Shown here: in pieces, positions 20,702 through 32,475 of the stretch | Layout: every line of letters begins with the position of its first letter | How positions within the stretch are numbered: the first letter of the stretch is position 1 | Position numbers and translations under genes: made by a program | From: Pyropia yezoensis | Taxonomy: Eukaryota > Rhodophyta > Bangiophyceae > Bangiales > Bangiaceae | Reading direction: 5' to 3' | Length of the DNA: 64,000 bases | Assembly: GCA_009829735.1 (NCBI GenBank) | Contig: CM020619.1 | Coordinates: 12,701,777 to 12,765,776, forward strand | The notes under the pieces: generated by a model | Told to the model about the DNA's origin: nothing | Databases searched by the model: none | Seen by the model: the letters and a program-made list of their open reading frames with translations, nothing else

Positions 20702-21085
20702 GTGTTTTTTTCTTCTCAGTGTTGGGCAGGTGGCGACGGCGTGGCGGCGCGGGCGGCTCGCGGTGAGGACGCGCCGGCCGTAGCGGCGAAGGCCGGCGAC
20801 GCCGAAATTGCCGCTGCGACGACCCACGGCGTCGCGGCTGCGGTGACGGCCTGCAGGGTGCCGGACGCGTCGGGCTGGAAGTTCGCTGGTAGTACCGGTG
20901 GTGGTGGTGCCGCCGCCGCCGCCGCCGATTCCGCCCCCAGGCCCGCCGCTGCTGCCGTCGCGGCCGTTGCCGCCGCCGCCGCTTCCCCGCCCGCAACCGC
21001 CGCCGCCACCGCCGCCACCGCCGCCGCGCCCCTCCAGCTACCTACCGGCTTCACCACGCTGCCTTTGCTTGACCGGATGGGATGA
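20702..21085 (+). CDS. Doubtful Ala-rich hypothetical; strand uncertain
   Basis: After a splice-acceptor-like tract (CAG at 20718-20720) the plus strand is open to a stop at 21083-21085 with a moderately varied stretch (AAKAGDAEIAAATTHGVAAA, then VTACRVPDASGWKFAGS) and a long Ala tail. The minus strand over 21057-20716 is also open (113 codons, with ANFQPDASGTLQAVTAAAT). Neither resembles a family I know, and only one can be real. Confidence 0.22.
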   Translation: MFFSSQCWAGGDGVAARAARGEDAPAVAAKAGDAEIAAATTHGVAAAVTACRVPDASGWKFAGSTGGGGAAAAAADSAPRPAAAAVAAVAAAAASPPATAAATAATAAAPLQLPTGFTTLPLLDRMG

Positions 21086-21457
21086 ATGGAGTGTTAAGCC
21101 AGCGCGCCAACTGTTCCTTCCTTCTCCCTCCGTCCTACAATAGTACGCTGGGTATAGGAGAGCCGACACTGGCAAGAGGAGGAAAGAAACGAGGGGTTGA
21201 TGTTCGGCAACCAGACGATTTCCGTCCGGGTTGGCTCGCGCAGGGACAGTCACAGCACCCACACAAACGTAAGACGGGACACCGCGGTAACAGATTAGGG
21301 AGGGGGAAACACGTAGCTTTAGTAGGGAAAGAAGAAATAGAATCCGCTAGATCCTGGTCACGAAAGAGTGGAGGTAGAGAGCACAGATCCGGGGAGCAAA
21401 CGATGGCGACACGACAGTCTGGTACCGGAGGAAAAAATGTAGACCCACAAACCCCTC

Positions 21458-23020
21458 CTACAAGCGGAACAGGTTCTCCAGGTTCTTCAGCGTCTGGACC
21501 CGCTCCTTCATGTCTTCCACACTCCTCAGGTGTACCATTGGCCCATGGAGCAGCTTGGCCACAATCCCCTTGGACAGCTGCTCCACGGCCTTGCGCTCGC
21601 TCTTTGAGAGCCCCGCCAGCTTGCCCTGCACCCGCTCCCACTCTTCCGAGCGGATGGACTCGGCGTGCTTCTGGAGCTTGGTGATCGCCGGCACGCAGCC
21701 AAGGCTGTGATGCCAGTTGTTAAACGTGGTCATCTCTTCTTGGAGGAGGTCTTCGGCCTCAAGCGACAGCCGGCGGCGACGAGCCTGGTTCTTCGCCACC
21801 ACCGCCTTGAGGTCGTCTACGTTGTAGACCGCAGCGCCGGGCAGGTCCGCAACGTCCGCAGCTACGTTGCGTGGCACCGAGATGTCAATCAGCATCAGCT
21901 GGGAATCCACCGCCCGCGTGCCTGACGCGATCGCGCCCTCGAGACGGGGACCCAACGTGCGGGCAGTGATAATCGGATCCGCCGCGCCGGTCGAAGTGAA
22001 CACCAGGTCCGTGCCCACCACCGCGTCCACCATCTCATCGAGCAACCGCAGCTTGAGGTTCGCATCCCCAAACATCTTGGCCAGCTCCCCTGCCCGCTCC
22101 ATCGACCGGTTCACCACCGTAATGTCCTCTACCCCTCGGGAGAGCAGGTGCTGGACCAACAGGCGGGCCATCTTACCGGCACCAATAATGACCACTGCAC
22201 ACGACGCAATCGGCTTGCCAGAGTCGGTCGGCGCGCGCATTTCCGCCAGCTCCACCGCCGCCGATGAAATAGACACAGCCCCCTTGGCAATGCCCGTCTC
22301 GGAGCGCACCCGCTTGCCCGCCGACACGGCCGTGTTGAGGCAGCGGCCAAGAATCTTGCCCGCCATCCCCTCCTTGGCGGTGGCCAGCTCAAAGCAGCGC
22401 TTCACCTGCGACAGGATCTGGCCCTCCCCAATGACCAATGAGTCGAGACCCGCTGACACGCGAAGCAGGTGCCACACGGCCTCTGCCTCGGTGAGCATAA
22501 ACATGTGACGTCGCAGCCCGGACGGGGCCACCCCCGACCGCGCCGACAGAGAGGCAAGGAGCTCGTGGATGCCCGCCTGTGGGTGGTTAGCGACCGCATA
22601 AATCTCAAACCGGTTGCATGTGGAGAGGACCGCCGCCTCAGAGATAGCGTCGCACCCGTCAACCAGCTCCTGCGCCGCCGACTGCCACTCCGCCTCGGGG
22701 ATGGCTAGCCGTTCCCGCACGTCCACCGAGGCGGTGTGGTGGCTCAGGCCGAGCACAATCACGTGGCCAAGGGTGTTGGCACGGGGCGCCAGCGGTGGCT
22801 CCACCGCCCCCGCTGGTACCACACCGCCGCCATCGCCGGGCGACGCAGTCCGCGACACCTGCCCGTTGCTCGACGCCTGCTTCATCGTCCATGCGTCGGC
22901 GCGGCAGGCGGCGGCGGCGGGCGCCGCCTCCCGTGGCCGCCGTGTACACAGGCGCGGGCGGGCGGTGCCGACCGCCGCGGCGGCCGCCGCGGGGGCAGGA
23001 AGGAAGGCAGATGTCACCAT
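21458..23020 (-). CDS. hemA: Glutamyl-tRNA reductase
   Basis: First committed step of plastid tetrapyrrole synthesis: NADPH-dependent reduction of Glu-tRNA(Glu) to glutamate-1-semialdehyde. The frame encodes 520 residues from the ATG at 23020. GLSHHTASVDVRERLA is at 91-106; the active-site nucleophile is Cys135 in LSTCNRFEIY; SAGLDSLVIGEGQILSQVK and AVSAGKRVRSETGI follow; the NADPH-binding Rossmann turn is VIIGAGKMARLL; IDISVPRN and the C-terminal dimerisation helices follow. The first ~85 residues are an Ala/Arg-rich plastid leader and linker. No intron seen. The gene lies directly upstream of gatB on the same strand; both proteins act on Glu-tRNA. The open frame continues upstream of 23020 for 285 codons, but that part is Pro-rich and does not look like protein. 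Confidence 0.95.
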   Translation of the reverse strand: MVTSAFLPAPAAAAAAVGTARPRLCTRRPREAAPAAAACRADAWTMKQASSNGQVSRTASPGDGGGVVPAGAVEPPLAPRANTLGHVIVLGLSHHTASVDVRERLAIPEAEWQSAAQELVDGCDAISEAAVLSTCNRFEIYAVANHPQAGIHELLASLSARSGVAPSGLRRHMFMLTEAEAVWHLLRVSAGLDSLVIGEGQILSQVKRCFELATAKEGMAGKILGRCLNTAVSAGKRVRSETGIAKGAVSISSAAVELAEMRAPTDSGKPIASCAVVIIGAGKMARLLVQHLLSRGVEDITVVNRSMERAGELAKMFGDANLKLRLLDEMVDAVVGTDLVFTSTGAADPIITARTLGPRLEGAIASGTRAVDSQLMLIDISVPRNVAADVADLPGAAVYNVDDLKAVVAKNQARRRRLSLEAEDLLQEEMTTFNNWHHSLGCVPAITKLQKHAESIRSEEWERVQGKLAGLSKSERKAVEQLSKGIVAKLLHGPMVHLRSVEDMKERVQTLKNLENLFRL

Positions 23021-24290
23021 CGTGGCGACCAACGGGGGCCAGGAGACGCCGCTCGCTCGCAAGCTTGACAGGGAGAGGAAGTAGGCAGATAAAAAAAAAA
23101 GAGGCGGCGTGAAGCAAAAAAAAGCGCGTCCAGTGGGGTTGATAGAGGTGCGCAAGAAAGAGAGGAATGAGTGTGCAGGGAGGAGGGAAGGGGAGAGGAA
23201 GGGAGGGGGACGGGAGGGGGGAGAGGTGGCGGTGGTGGCGTGAGGGTGAGGCGGGTGAGCGAAGGGATGGCAAAGCAGGCGCTCGCCCGTGGAGGCGGTC
23301 AGCTCCTGTGTCCGTACAAACTCGCAAGTAACAGCGCCTGCACAGCGGCCAGGGTTGGGTCCACCACTGGGGGCTGGTCCCGCGCGGCCCGCCTCTACGT
23401 GCCCGGGCGTGTGGCTCGACGACGCCTCGCACACCAACCGGGGTGCTCGACGAGGGCGCGGGACAAAGGCTCTACCACTGACGCCACACGGCCTCCCCCC
23501 CACACTCCGGCACCCCCGCCGCGCGCGTGCTAGGGAGGGGCGACCCGGAGATAACAGCGGTGGAGTCGAGACCCCGCTCCCTCCGACCCCCCCACACCCA
23601 CCGATCGCGCAGTCGTGCTCGGTGTGCGAGGCGAGGTGACCGGAAGGGGGTTGGGGGGAGAAACGGGGCGGCCCGTCGCGTGGTGGGGGGCGAAGAGCTC
23701 GCCGCGTTCTCCCCGCGGCCGCCGCGGCTGGGGTTTGCTCCCAGCCAATGGAACGAAGCGCGGGGGGCCCGTGGGGGGCCCCTTCGGCGGGTGGCGGTGC
23801 GCCAGACCGGTTCTTACACGATGAATCTGTGGAGGCGACGTCTGCTCTTGGCACAGCGCTGCTGTCAATCGTCACGGCAAGCGTTCATTGGCGGGTTCAC
23901 CGTTGACTAGACTACGCCTTGACGTCGCGTCATGGGGCAGACTGGTCAATCGACAGCGTACAATACCCAATTATTGCCATGCATCCCCGCTGTATTTGAG
24001 CTTGGCAATGTGCCCACGTAGGTAAACGTGGCGGCGTCCATCCTGCTGGAGAAATGGAGCCCTGCGAGCGATGCTCGGCGCCCCGCTGTAGCTGCCCGAC
24101 CGTCAGCATAGCCATATCCTACGGATACATACGAGCGCTGCAGAGCTTTACATATCCGGGTGCGTACACAATACTGACGGTCGTTCCAGTCACACATACC
24201 ATGGTGGCAACGCCGGACGTCACACCATGGTGGCAACGCATCTGCTTCGTTTTCCGTCGACTGCTGAGGTGCGCGCATGTGCAGCTGGAT
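23021..24290. other. 5' flank of glutamyl-tRNA reductase gene
   Basis: No gene seen. Has A-runs at 23090-23100 and 23117-23124, GC-rich sequence to about 23890, then near-balanced composition to 24290 with a short direct repeat (24198-24213 and 24224-24239). Confidence 0.5.
24198..24239 (+). repeat. 16-bp direct repeat, two copies
   Basis: ACCATGGTGGCAACGC occurs at 24198-24213 and again at 24224-24239, ten bases apart. Each copy contains the palindrome ACCATGGT. Confidence 0.8.
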
Positions 24291-24299
24291 CCACAGTGT

Positions 24300-24600
24300 C
24301 TCCCGCTTGGCTTTGACGCAAGTGTCTGACGAAGCTCAGGAAGAGCCTCGGAGCTTTGAACCCCCGGAAGTGAGTTTCCAGCTCCTTTGCCCACTGTTTG
24401 CGTCTGTGAGCACGAGAACAATAACAGAGAAGAGGACAACAGAGAAGGGCGTAAAAATCCTACAGAGTACTTCCCCAGTTAGCTGTGCGTCAGGTCCTTC
24501 CTTGAGTACGTCCATGCGCTCAAAAACGTTCTCTCTCTGCGTTTCCACCCGAGGAAACTGCTTGAGGTGGCAGATCATGGTCAAGACATCGACCTGTACC
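24300..24600 (-). CDS. Coding-like pocket with a 67-bp intron, function unknown
   Basis: The minus strand reads HLKQFPRVETQRENVFERM then DVLKEGPDAQLTGE at about 24565-24471, a normal mix of residues unlike the Ala/Gly frames around it. GTACTC follows directly (from 24470). A pyrimidine-rich stretch ends CTCACAG at 24404, giving a 67-bp intron of the size and signals used elsewhere here. After the acceptor two frames are open; one reads QWAKELETHFRGFKAPRLF, but its phase does not match the upstream exon, so the model is incomplete. It could be a small host gene or a worn transposon fragment. Confidence 0.3.
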
Positions 24601-25600
24601 TGTGCCAGTACGGGGGGGGGGTGCGCAGCGTGCGGCTGGTGGCGAGGGGAGGGCGCTGTTGGGCGGGGGGGGGGGGGGGGGGGGGGGGCGAGTCTGCCCG
24701 CACAGGGGGAGCGGGAACCGCGCAGCGTCTCGCGGCGGCGGGCGTCTGGCCGTCGCCGCCGCCAACCGCTGTCAGCGCCGCCGCCGCCGCTGTCGCCGTC
24801 GGCGCCGCCGCCGCTGCTGCCGCCGCCGCCGCAGAGGGCGACGGAGACCGAGCGCGGCCGCCGACGGCCGCGTGCCTCGCGGTCGGCCGGCGCAGCTGCG
24901 CCAGCAGCGGCGGTGGGGACGGCGGCGGCGGCCGCGACGACGCGGGGCACCTCCCGCCACCGGCGGCGGCGGCGGCGGCGGCCGCCTCCCCCCCGGGACC
25001 CCCGTCATCGTCCACGCCGGCGCGGCAGCCGCCGCGTTCGCGACCGGCGGGGATGCCGGCAGTGACGGGGGGGCGCGCGCCGCCGCCGCGGGCAAGCGGC
25101 GGGCCGGTCGCGCCATCGGCGCGGCCCCCCCTACCCTCCGCTGCCGCCGCTGCCGCCGCTGCCGCCGCGTCGCCGCCCGCCCGCCGCGCCGTGCTGCCGC
25201 CACCGCCCGCCGGCGCGGCCGCTGCGGCTACGCCGGCGGCGGAGGGCACCGCAGGGGCCTCCCCCCCCACCCCCCCCTGGCCACCTCTCCGTGCCGCCCG
25301 TCTGGCGGCCGCCGCGGCCGCTGCTCCGTTGTTGTCGGCCGGTGGCCGTGGCGGCGGCGGCGGCCGCCGCCGCGTGGGCCCCTCCGACCTGCTCAGCGAG
25401 GCGTTTCCCCCTCCCCGTGGCCGGGGGCCCACCCTCCACCCAATTCCTTCCCTCCCCCGAGCCTGGCGGCGTCTGGGTGTGGCGCTGCCTGTAGAGTCCC
25501 ACAGCGTAGTCTGCCGCGTAGAGTACCCGGTCCCGCGCGACGGTCCGGCGACGGAGCGCTCATGGCCGGCCTTGCCCACCAGTCGTCGTCGATCCACACT
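24600..25600. other. Low-complexity Ala/Gly/Pro stretch open on both strands
   Basis: Frames of over 300 codons exist on both strands, dominated by GCC/GGC repeats. The only protein-like text is on the minus strand at about 25590-25440 (WIDDDWWARPAMSAP; in another frame VARDRVLYAADYAVGLYRQR). It may be part of the same unknown minus-strand gene as the pocket at 24300-24600. No domain recognised. Confidence 0.3.
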
Positions 25601-27254
25601 TCAGGCGCGCGCCTCTCTTGATCTTTGTGGATGGAATATCTCTATAGTGTCCCTTGATTGTGCGCCCCTCTTCTTCCCTCCTTTTCTCTGCGCTGGCCTG
25701 TGCGCGTGCTGCGACGTGCCCGGGCCTGTCGTGACCCGTGGCTTGGTCTCCATCCATGACGTGGCGTGTGTGCCCGCTTGGCTGGTCTGCCATGATCCAT
25801 GGTGGTGTGCTTCTCTTTCCCCTCCTTGCTTGCTCTTCTTGCTCCTCCGTTGCTTTCGTTTGGCGTCGGCTGCGCTGCTTGCCAGCATCTCTTTTTTTTT
25901 TCTGTGCGCTCTGTCTTTGTCTGCTGTCTGGGCTTTCCTCTCCATCTTCTTCGCTGGACCAGGCCGGTAATTGGGCACTCACCGGCTCAGGGGGTTTGTG
26001 GATCCGATTTGTGGCAGTGGCTACCTGCTGTACTGGCTGCACGTAGAGATGCTCTGAGGGGGTCAGGGTGCGGGGCGTCCCCCCTCACGCAACGCACCAT
26101 TGCCGTTGAGGTCCAATCGTCGGCGGCGGGCGGTTGCGGTTGGGCGGTTGGCACGGGAGCCCGGGCACCTGAGATGCAAAACCGAGGCTCCGCACGCCCC
26201 CCACTCCCTCCAGCCCCGAGCCCACCGCCGACGATCTCGACCGCTCGCCGCCGTCAGTGCAGTCACCGGTTCCAGCTGGTCCGCCGCCCCCCCCCACCCC
26301 TCCCCCCGCCCGCCAATGGACCATTTCCTATCTCCCCGCTGCTGAGCTCCGCCTCTGTGATATCTATATCTTGGCTTGCCCCGCCCCAACCGCCTCTGCT
26401 GGTCGACTGAACCCCGTATAACACAGGTGCGAGATCTCGGGCACCCAGGGAGTCACCCGTTTGGTCGACTCCGCCGCCCCCGTTGCATCTCGCGGAGCTC
26501 ACGGCGGCGCCCCCCCTGCTGTGGACGGGGGTGTATGGGCGGCCGGGTGGACCGCCAATGCCCCAGAGCGGCCCAGCGGACGGCGCCCACGGGGAGGCGG
26601 CAGCGCCCGCGGTGGGGCCGCCGCCCCCCACCCACACCGGCCGGTGTGGGCATGCGGCCGCCCAGCCGCAGCCGCTGCTTGCGCCCACCCCGCCGCCCCC
26701 CCCCAGCGCGCCCCGTTGCCGTGGCGCGTGGCCCGCGGGGGGGGGGGGGCGTCGGCGGGCCCACGCACCGGCCCCCCTTTCCCTCCTCCCCCGGCCGGCA
26801 CTGGCGCCGCGGCACGGCACCGTCGAGCGACTGTCCCGCCGCCCCCCTTCCTCTGCTAGCACCAGCGCTGGTGGTGCCTACCCCCGCTCGCCCGTCCGCC
26901 GCCACCCCCGCCAACCGCACTGTGCAGGGTGGGCACACACGTGCGGTTGCCGTTCCCCCGTCCCCCTCCTCGTTCCGCGTGGTCCCCGCCCCCGTGGCGG
27001 TGTTCTGTCTGCCAACTCGACGGTGAGCCTGCCGACGACGCGCTCGTCGCCCGGTACTCTGCCGTTGCCATCCCCCCCCGTTCCGCCCCCGGCCCTCCTT
27101 TCCCCCCCCTTCCCCCCTCTGTCCCTCCCCCTTCCTCCCCGTTGCCGCGTGCCTGTTCCCGCCAGGGAATGCGCGACGGTGTAGGGAAAGGACACCCTCC
27201 GCCTCCTCCTCCCCCCCCCCCTCCCCTTCCCCGCCCGCCAGACCGACCCCATTC
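25601..27254. other. Intergenic stretch upstream of the MYB gene
   Basis: Pyrimidine-rich between about 25640 and 25960, then GC-rich. No gene supported. The last ~200 bases before the MYB start are a strongly pyrimidine-rich leader. Confidence 0.45.
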
Positions 27255-28407
27255 ATGACGTCGGACCTTATCACCTACGACGCGTCCGCGTCGCTGCCTC
27301 GACTCCCAGGGCTCCCGCCCCCTGCGTACGTGGGCGGCGACGGCGGCGGCCCCGTCGGTGTCGTCGGCTTTGGCGGCGGTGGCGGTGGCGGCGGCGTCGT
27401 GGTGGCGGGCGGCGGGGGGGGTGGTGGTGGCGGCGGCGGCGGCGCCGGCGACGGGGTTACCAACCCCTACGAAGCCCACCCGGGTCACCCGTGGGTGGAG
27501 CTCGAATATGGGGCCATGGCCGGCCGGCCGGGCGGCGTCTTCCTCCCGTATGCATCCATCCCTTTCCTGCCCCGCCTGGGCGGGCCCCTGCAGGCGCTCC
27601 ACAGCGCCCACGGGCTGGTGTCCCCCGCCATCGGGCCGGGGGGGATAGGGAGTGGGGGGGGGGCGTGTGGCCCGGGGCCCCCACACCCGCACCACCACCC
27701 CCATCATCACCCCCACACCCCAACATCACACCCGTCGCAGCAGCTGGGTAATGGCGGTGGCTCGCCAGACGGCAGCTGTGACGGCGGTGGCGGCGATGGC
27801 GATGGCGGTGGCGGCGGCCCCGTTCCGGCATCGGGGGGAGGCTTTCCGCTCGTGCATGCGGTGCACGCCCCCCCTCCCCCCCCCCCCACCACCACGGGCA
27901 CCCCCTCCCCCACGGCATGCCGTACTTCCTGCCACAAGGCCCCATGATGGCGGCGGCCGCCGCCGCTGCCGCGGCGGCAGCCTATGGCTCCCCCCCTGGG
28001 TGCTACCCGGGGCAGCTGAGCAGCCCGCTGCCCATGCTGGCGCCGGGCCTCGTTGGGTCCCCGGGCGGCTGCGAGCCGCTCCGCGTGCAGCCGCTGGTCG
28101 GCGCTCTGGCCGCCTCTCAGATGGGTAGCCCGCTACTGTACGAGGCCATGCGGATGGCGGCGGCGGCGGGTGCGGGGGGGGGGGGGCGGGTGGCGTGCCG
28201 GGGCACGCCTTCCCACCCCCACCACACCCGTCGCTTGCGTCGGCGGCGGCAGGCCGGCCGGCTGGGGTGGCGGCCGCGGCGGCGGTGGCGGCGGCGGGCA
28301 GCTCGAGCGACTCCCTTGGTGCCGCGGCTCCCCCCCCCCCTCAAGTGCCCTCGCCAGGGCGGTCACTTGGAAAGACGCCGGCGCCCCCCCCCGCCCCCGC
28401 TGGGGGG

Positions 28408-28442
<35 letters not shown>

Positions 28443-29163
28443 GCGCGTCAAGGGCCCATGGCGGGAGGATGAGGACCACATGCTGCTCACACTGGTGGCC
28501 GAGAAGGGCGCCCGCCGCTGGTCGGTGATTGCGGATGGCATCCCCGGGCGGAATGGCAAGCAGGCGCGGGAGCGGTACCTCAACCAACTGTCTCCGACGT
28601 TGACCACCCGGCCTTGGACGCCTGCGGAGGACCGCATCATTATGGACGCACAGGCCGAGCACGGCAACGCGTGGGCCCACATCAGCAGCCTCCTCGAAGG
28701 GCGCAGTGACAATGCAGTGAAGAACCGGTTCAACACTACGATTCGGCGGCGGATTAGTGAGGCTGCGGGGGGGCAGCACCCGGCCGGTGGTGGCGGTGGC
28801 GGTGGCGGTGGCGGTGGCGGTGGCGGTGGCGGCGGCCGCGGCCACAGCGTTGGCGGTGGTGGCGATGGCGCGCAGGGGGGCGCCCCCGTGCCGGTTGCGC
28901 CCGGCCCCGGCGGCGGCGGTGGCACCCCTGCCCGCCGCAGCCCCGACGGCGGCAGCGGTCTCAAGCGGTATCGCGAGGGCGTGCCCGCGGTGGGCGCGGC
29001 GGTGGCGCCCACCGCCGCCACCAACGATGCGGGTGGAGGCGGCGGCGGCGGTGGCGGCGGCGGCGGCCACGGCAGCGGTGGCCGCGGTGGCGGCGGCGGC
29101 GGCTCGTCGTTGGCCACGTCGCGGGGGCGCGCCAAGCGCCCCCGCTCCGCAACGGTCGCGTGA
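27255..29163 (+). CDS. R2R3-type MYB transcription factor with frame changes at C/G runs
   Basis: Nuclear DNA-binding regulator. Two MYB repeats lie at about 28447-28760. R2 is GPWREDEDHMLLTLVAEKG with WSVIADGIPGRNGKQARERY. R3 is RPWTPAEDRIIMDAQAEHG with WAHISSLLEGRSDNAVKNRF. The tryptophan spacing and GR..K..R/GR.DNA.KNR.N recognition helices are those of c-MYB-like R2R3 proteins. The N-terminal ~400 residues are Gly/Ala/Pro/His-rich low complexity, and the C-terminal part is Gly-rich ending in a basic stretch (RGRAKRPRS) that could be a nuclear signal. The start MTSDLITYDASASLPRLPG is in one frame; the reading changes frame near the C-run at about 27868-27890 and again at the G-run at about 28175-28188, each time keeping protein-like text. 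Mis-sized homopolymers are the simplest explanation. Target genes cannot be read from the sequence. Confidence 0.8.
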
Positions 29164-30171
29164 CCCCCGTGGCCCCCGCGCGGCGGCGCGGGGTCGTTGG
29201 GCCTTCCCCCCCCCGCCGCCCGCGCTGCCAATAGGGGCAGGCAGCCCGCGACGTGGCGACTGCGGGGCGGCGACGCGGCGCACGCGGGGCAGACCGCTTG
29301 GTCGGGGTGACGGCCACACGAACCCGGACGGGCCGCTCCCGCATGATGCACGCCGAGGGGGGGGGGGGGGGGGGGTGGGGGGGGCGAGGGGTGGCGGCCC
29401 GCCCGCCAGGCGATCCACCGACCCCCAGCGGCGTGTGTGCCGCTGCGCCGCCGCGGTGGCGACAGTTGTGGCGGTGGCACGGGTTCCTGTGTGGCAGCGG
29501 CAGCAGCAGTGCCGCCCCTCCTCCTCCCGCGCACGGCCATCGCGTACGCCTCCGCTGCGCACGGCCCAGGGCGGTGGCGGCGGCAGCGGCGGCGGCGGCG
29601 GCGGCGGCGGTGGCAGTGACGTGTCCCTCTTGGCCGTGCCACGCAGGCGCGTGGCAGGGCGCGTTGGCCGCGTCGCGGCACGGGCTGGGGCCGCCCCTGG
29701 GCCCGCCAGCGCAAGCGCAGCGCAGGGAGCGGCCCCGTTAGGATGTGCCCGCGCCCGCCTCTGCGCGGGGGTGGCCCGCGACCGCGCGGCCCCGCCGCCG
29801 CCGCCACCGCCGCCGCCGCTGCCGCCGCTGGCCCGCCATTGCCCGCCGCTCCCTCTCCCCCCCCGCGTCGCCGCTCCCTCCCCCCTCCCCCCCCCACGTG
29901 CCGCCGCGCGGCGCGCCCTAACAATTCTTTCTTCGACCGCCACGCGGCAGCGCTGGCGCGACCCCCCCCCCCCCACAGACACACACGGCTTGTCACTTTT
30001 TCTCTCTCTCTCTCTTTTTTTTTGTGTCCCTCTTTTTTTTTTTTTTTTTTTTTTTCTTCTTCTTCTTGGCCTTGGCCGCTTGGCCGGGAAAGCCCCCAGT
30101 GAAAGTGCCAGCGCCTGACCACCGCCGCCGTGCGCCGCGGCCGCCCATACCAGCGGCGTGGGTCGTCAACC
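29164..30171. other. Intergenic stretch with CT/poly-T tract
   Basis: No gene supported. A CT-repeat followed by T-runs (about 29998-30054) probably marks a transcript end or is a simple repeat. Confidence 0.45.
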
Positions 30172-30619
30172 CTATGTACATACATACACACGCCACGTCC
30201 AACCGCCCCTCCCGCCGCCTCCCTCCTCTGCCCCCCCAACCCCCACCGCCCCACCCTCCGCCCTTGAAGACCCGAGGGTGTCCGTCCCCCCCCCCCCCCC
30301 CCCTCCCCCCAAACCAGCACAAAAAAAAATCAAAAAGAGCGCCCCCCCCTCACCGCCGCCCGTCACGGTCCCGAGCCGCCTCTGCCCCCCCACCCCCCCC
30401 CCCCCCCCCCCCCCTGCGGCGGCAGCAGCGGCGGCGGCCGCCGCCGCCGCCGCCGCCGCCGCTGCCCGTCCCCCCCACCGGGGGGGCGGCACCGCGTCAG
30501 ACGAGCCGCTGCTGCCCGCGCGGCTCCGCCGCCCCCCCTCCCCGCCGGCACTCCCAGACGCGGTGCTGCTGCTGCGGGTGCTCACGTCCCGCATGACGCG
30601 CGTCGGGCTGGCCGCCCGC

Positions 30620-30651
<32 letters not shown>

Positions 30652-31114
30652 CCCCCCGCCCCGACTGCCGCCGCTGCCGCCGCCGCCGCCGCGGGCCTCC
30701 CAAAACGCTGTCAGCGACACGAGGCGCGCCGACTGGCCGCCCCCGCCGCCGCCGCCGCCGCCACAGCCCCCAGACTCACTGTCAATGGCGTCGATGGTGG
30801 CGGCGGCGGGGGGCGGCTTGGCGTGGGCCCCCGCCGTCGGGGAGGCGGAGGCGGGGGGAGGGCGGGGGGGCGGCGGTGGTGGGGATGGCGGCGCCTCGCG
30901 GTGGCGGCGGCGGGTGGCGGCGGCGGCCACGGCGGGCGCGCCGGCGGGGGCGGCCGCCCGCCGGGGCGGCGCCCACCGGCGGGTGTCCCGGCCGCCGTCG
31001 TCGCTGTCGTGGTCCGTGTCGCGCCGGGGGTGGCCCGCCGCCGCCGCCGGCCGCTGCCACCGCCGCGTCGCGTCGTCAACGTCGGCTGCGGGTGGGGGGA
31101 GAGGGGATGACGGG

Positions 31115-31161
<47 letters not shown>

Positions 31162-32444
31162 GTGCCAGCCGCCGCCGGCGGCCACGGCAGCGGCGGCGGC
31201 GGCGGCTGCACCGACGGCACTACCGCTGCTGGCAGCTGGCGGCGGAAGGGGGGGGGGGGGGGGGGTCCCCCCGCACGACTGCTGCCGCCGCCCTGCCGCC
31301 CCGCCGCGGGCGCGGCGGTGCCGGCCGCGGCGGGCGGCGCGGCCGCCCGTCCACACCAGCGCCTCGACGGTGGGCACCCACGGGGTGGTGGCGTCGTCGG
31401 CGCCCGCTGCGGCCGCAGCGGCAGCTCGCGCCGCGGCCGCGGCATTGTCCGTGGCGCCCGTCGGCGGCGCCTTGGCGCCGCCGCCGCCGCCGCCGGCCGC
31501 CGCCGCCGCCGCCTCCACCCAGTCGACCGCGTCGTACCAGACGTCGTCGACGGGGTCATCCTCCCAGTCCAGCGGCGGGGGCTCCTCCCCCGCCCCCGCC
31601 CCGCGGCCCGGGTGGCGGTTGGTCGGCTTGAGGCCCACCCCGCGGGGCACCCGGCAGCCGGTGCCCCACCCTTCCATGGACGGGCGCTTGCCCATCTCCA
31701 CAACCCCAGACGGCAGCCGCCGGGGGACCCCCGACCGGCCACCAGGTGCAGCCGCCGCTGCCGCCGCCGCCGCCGCCGCCGCCACCGCCGCCGCGCCCGC
31801 CACCTGAGCCGCCGCCGTCGCTGCCGCCGCCGCCGCCGCGGCCGCCGCATTGGTGGCCGCAGACGCCTCGCGCGGGCGGCGGCCGCCGGCGTCGTGCGCC
31901 GCCCCCCGGCGGGCAGCGTGCGAGCGGCTGCTGATGCTGCCACTGCCACTGCCACTGCCGCTGCCGCTGCCACTGCCGCTGCCGCTGCCGCTGCCGCTGC
32001 CGCTGCCGCTGTGGCCACTGCCGCCGCTGCGCTGCCGGTACGGCGCGTCGTCATCGGCGAGCAGGCCCCGCCGCGACACGGAAGGGGACGGCGAGGGCGG
32101 CGGCGATGGTGGGGGAGGCGACGACGGCGGTGGCGGCGGCGGCAGCATCGGCGGGGGTGGTGGCTGTGGGGGGGGCGCCACTGCCAGCACCCCACCCCCC
32201 GCCGCTCCCGCCGCCGCCACCGCCGCCACGTCGGCGGCGGTGACGCTCGACGCCCACCGACCGGCGGCGGCGGCAGGCGGCCCCCGCCGCCGCCCATCGC
32301 CTTCCGCCGCCGCCGCCGCCGCCGCCGCCGTCGCGGCAGCGGGTGAGCGCGTCGGCATGCTCCCCCCGGACCGCCGCCGCCGTGCCGCGTCTGCCGCCAC
32401 CGCCGCGGGCCGGACGGTGAGGCTGCGGGCAGAGGCGCCGCTCT

Positions 32445-32475
<31 letters not shown>

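Noticed and set aside
28341-30320. Minus-strand open frames of 539 and 659 codons over the MYB gene
   Set aside because: Antisense to clear MYB repeats; composition artefact.
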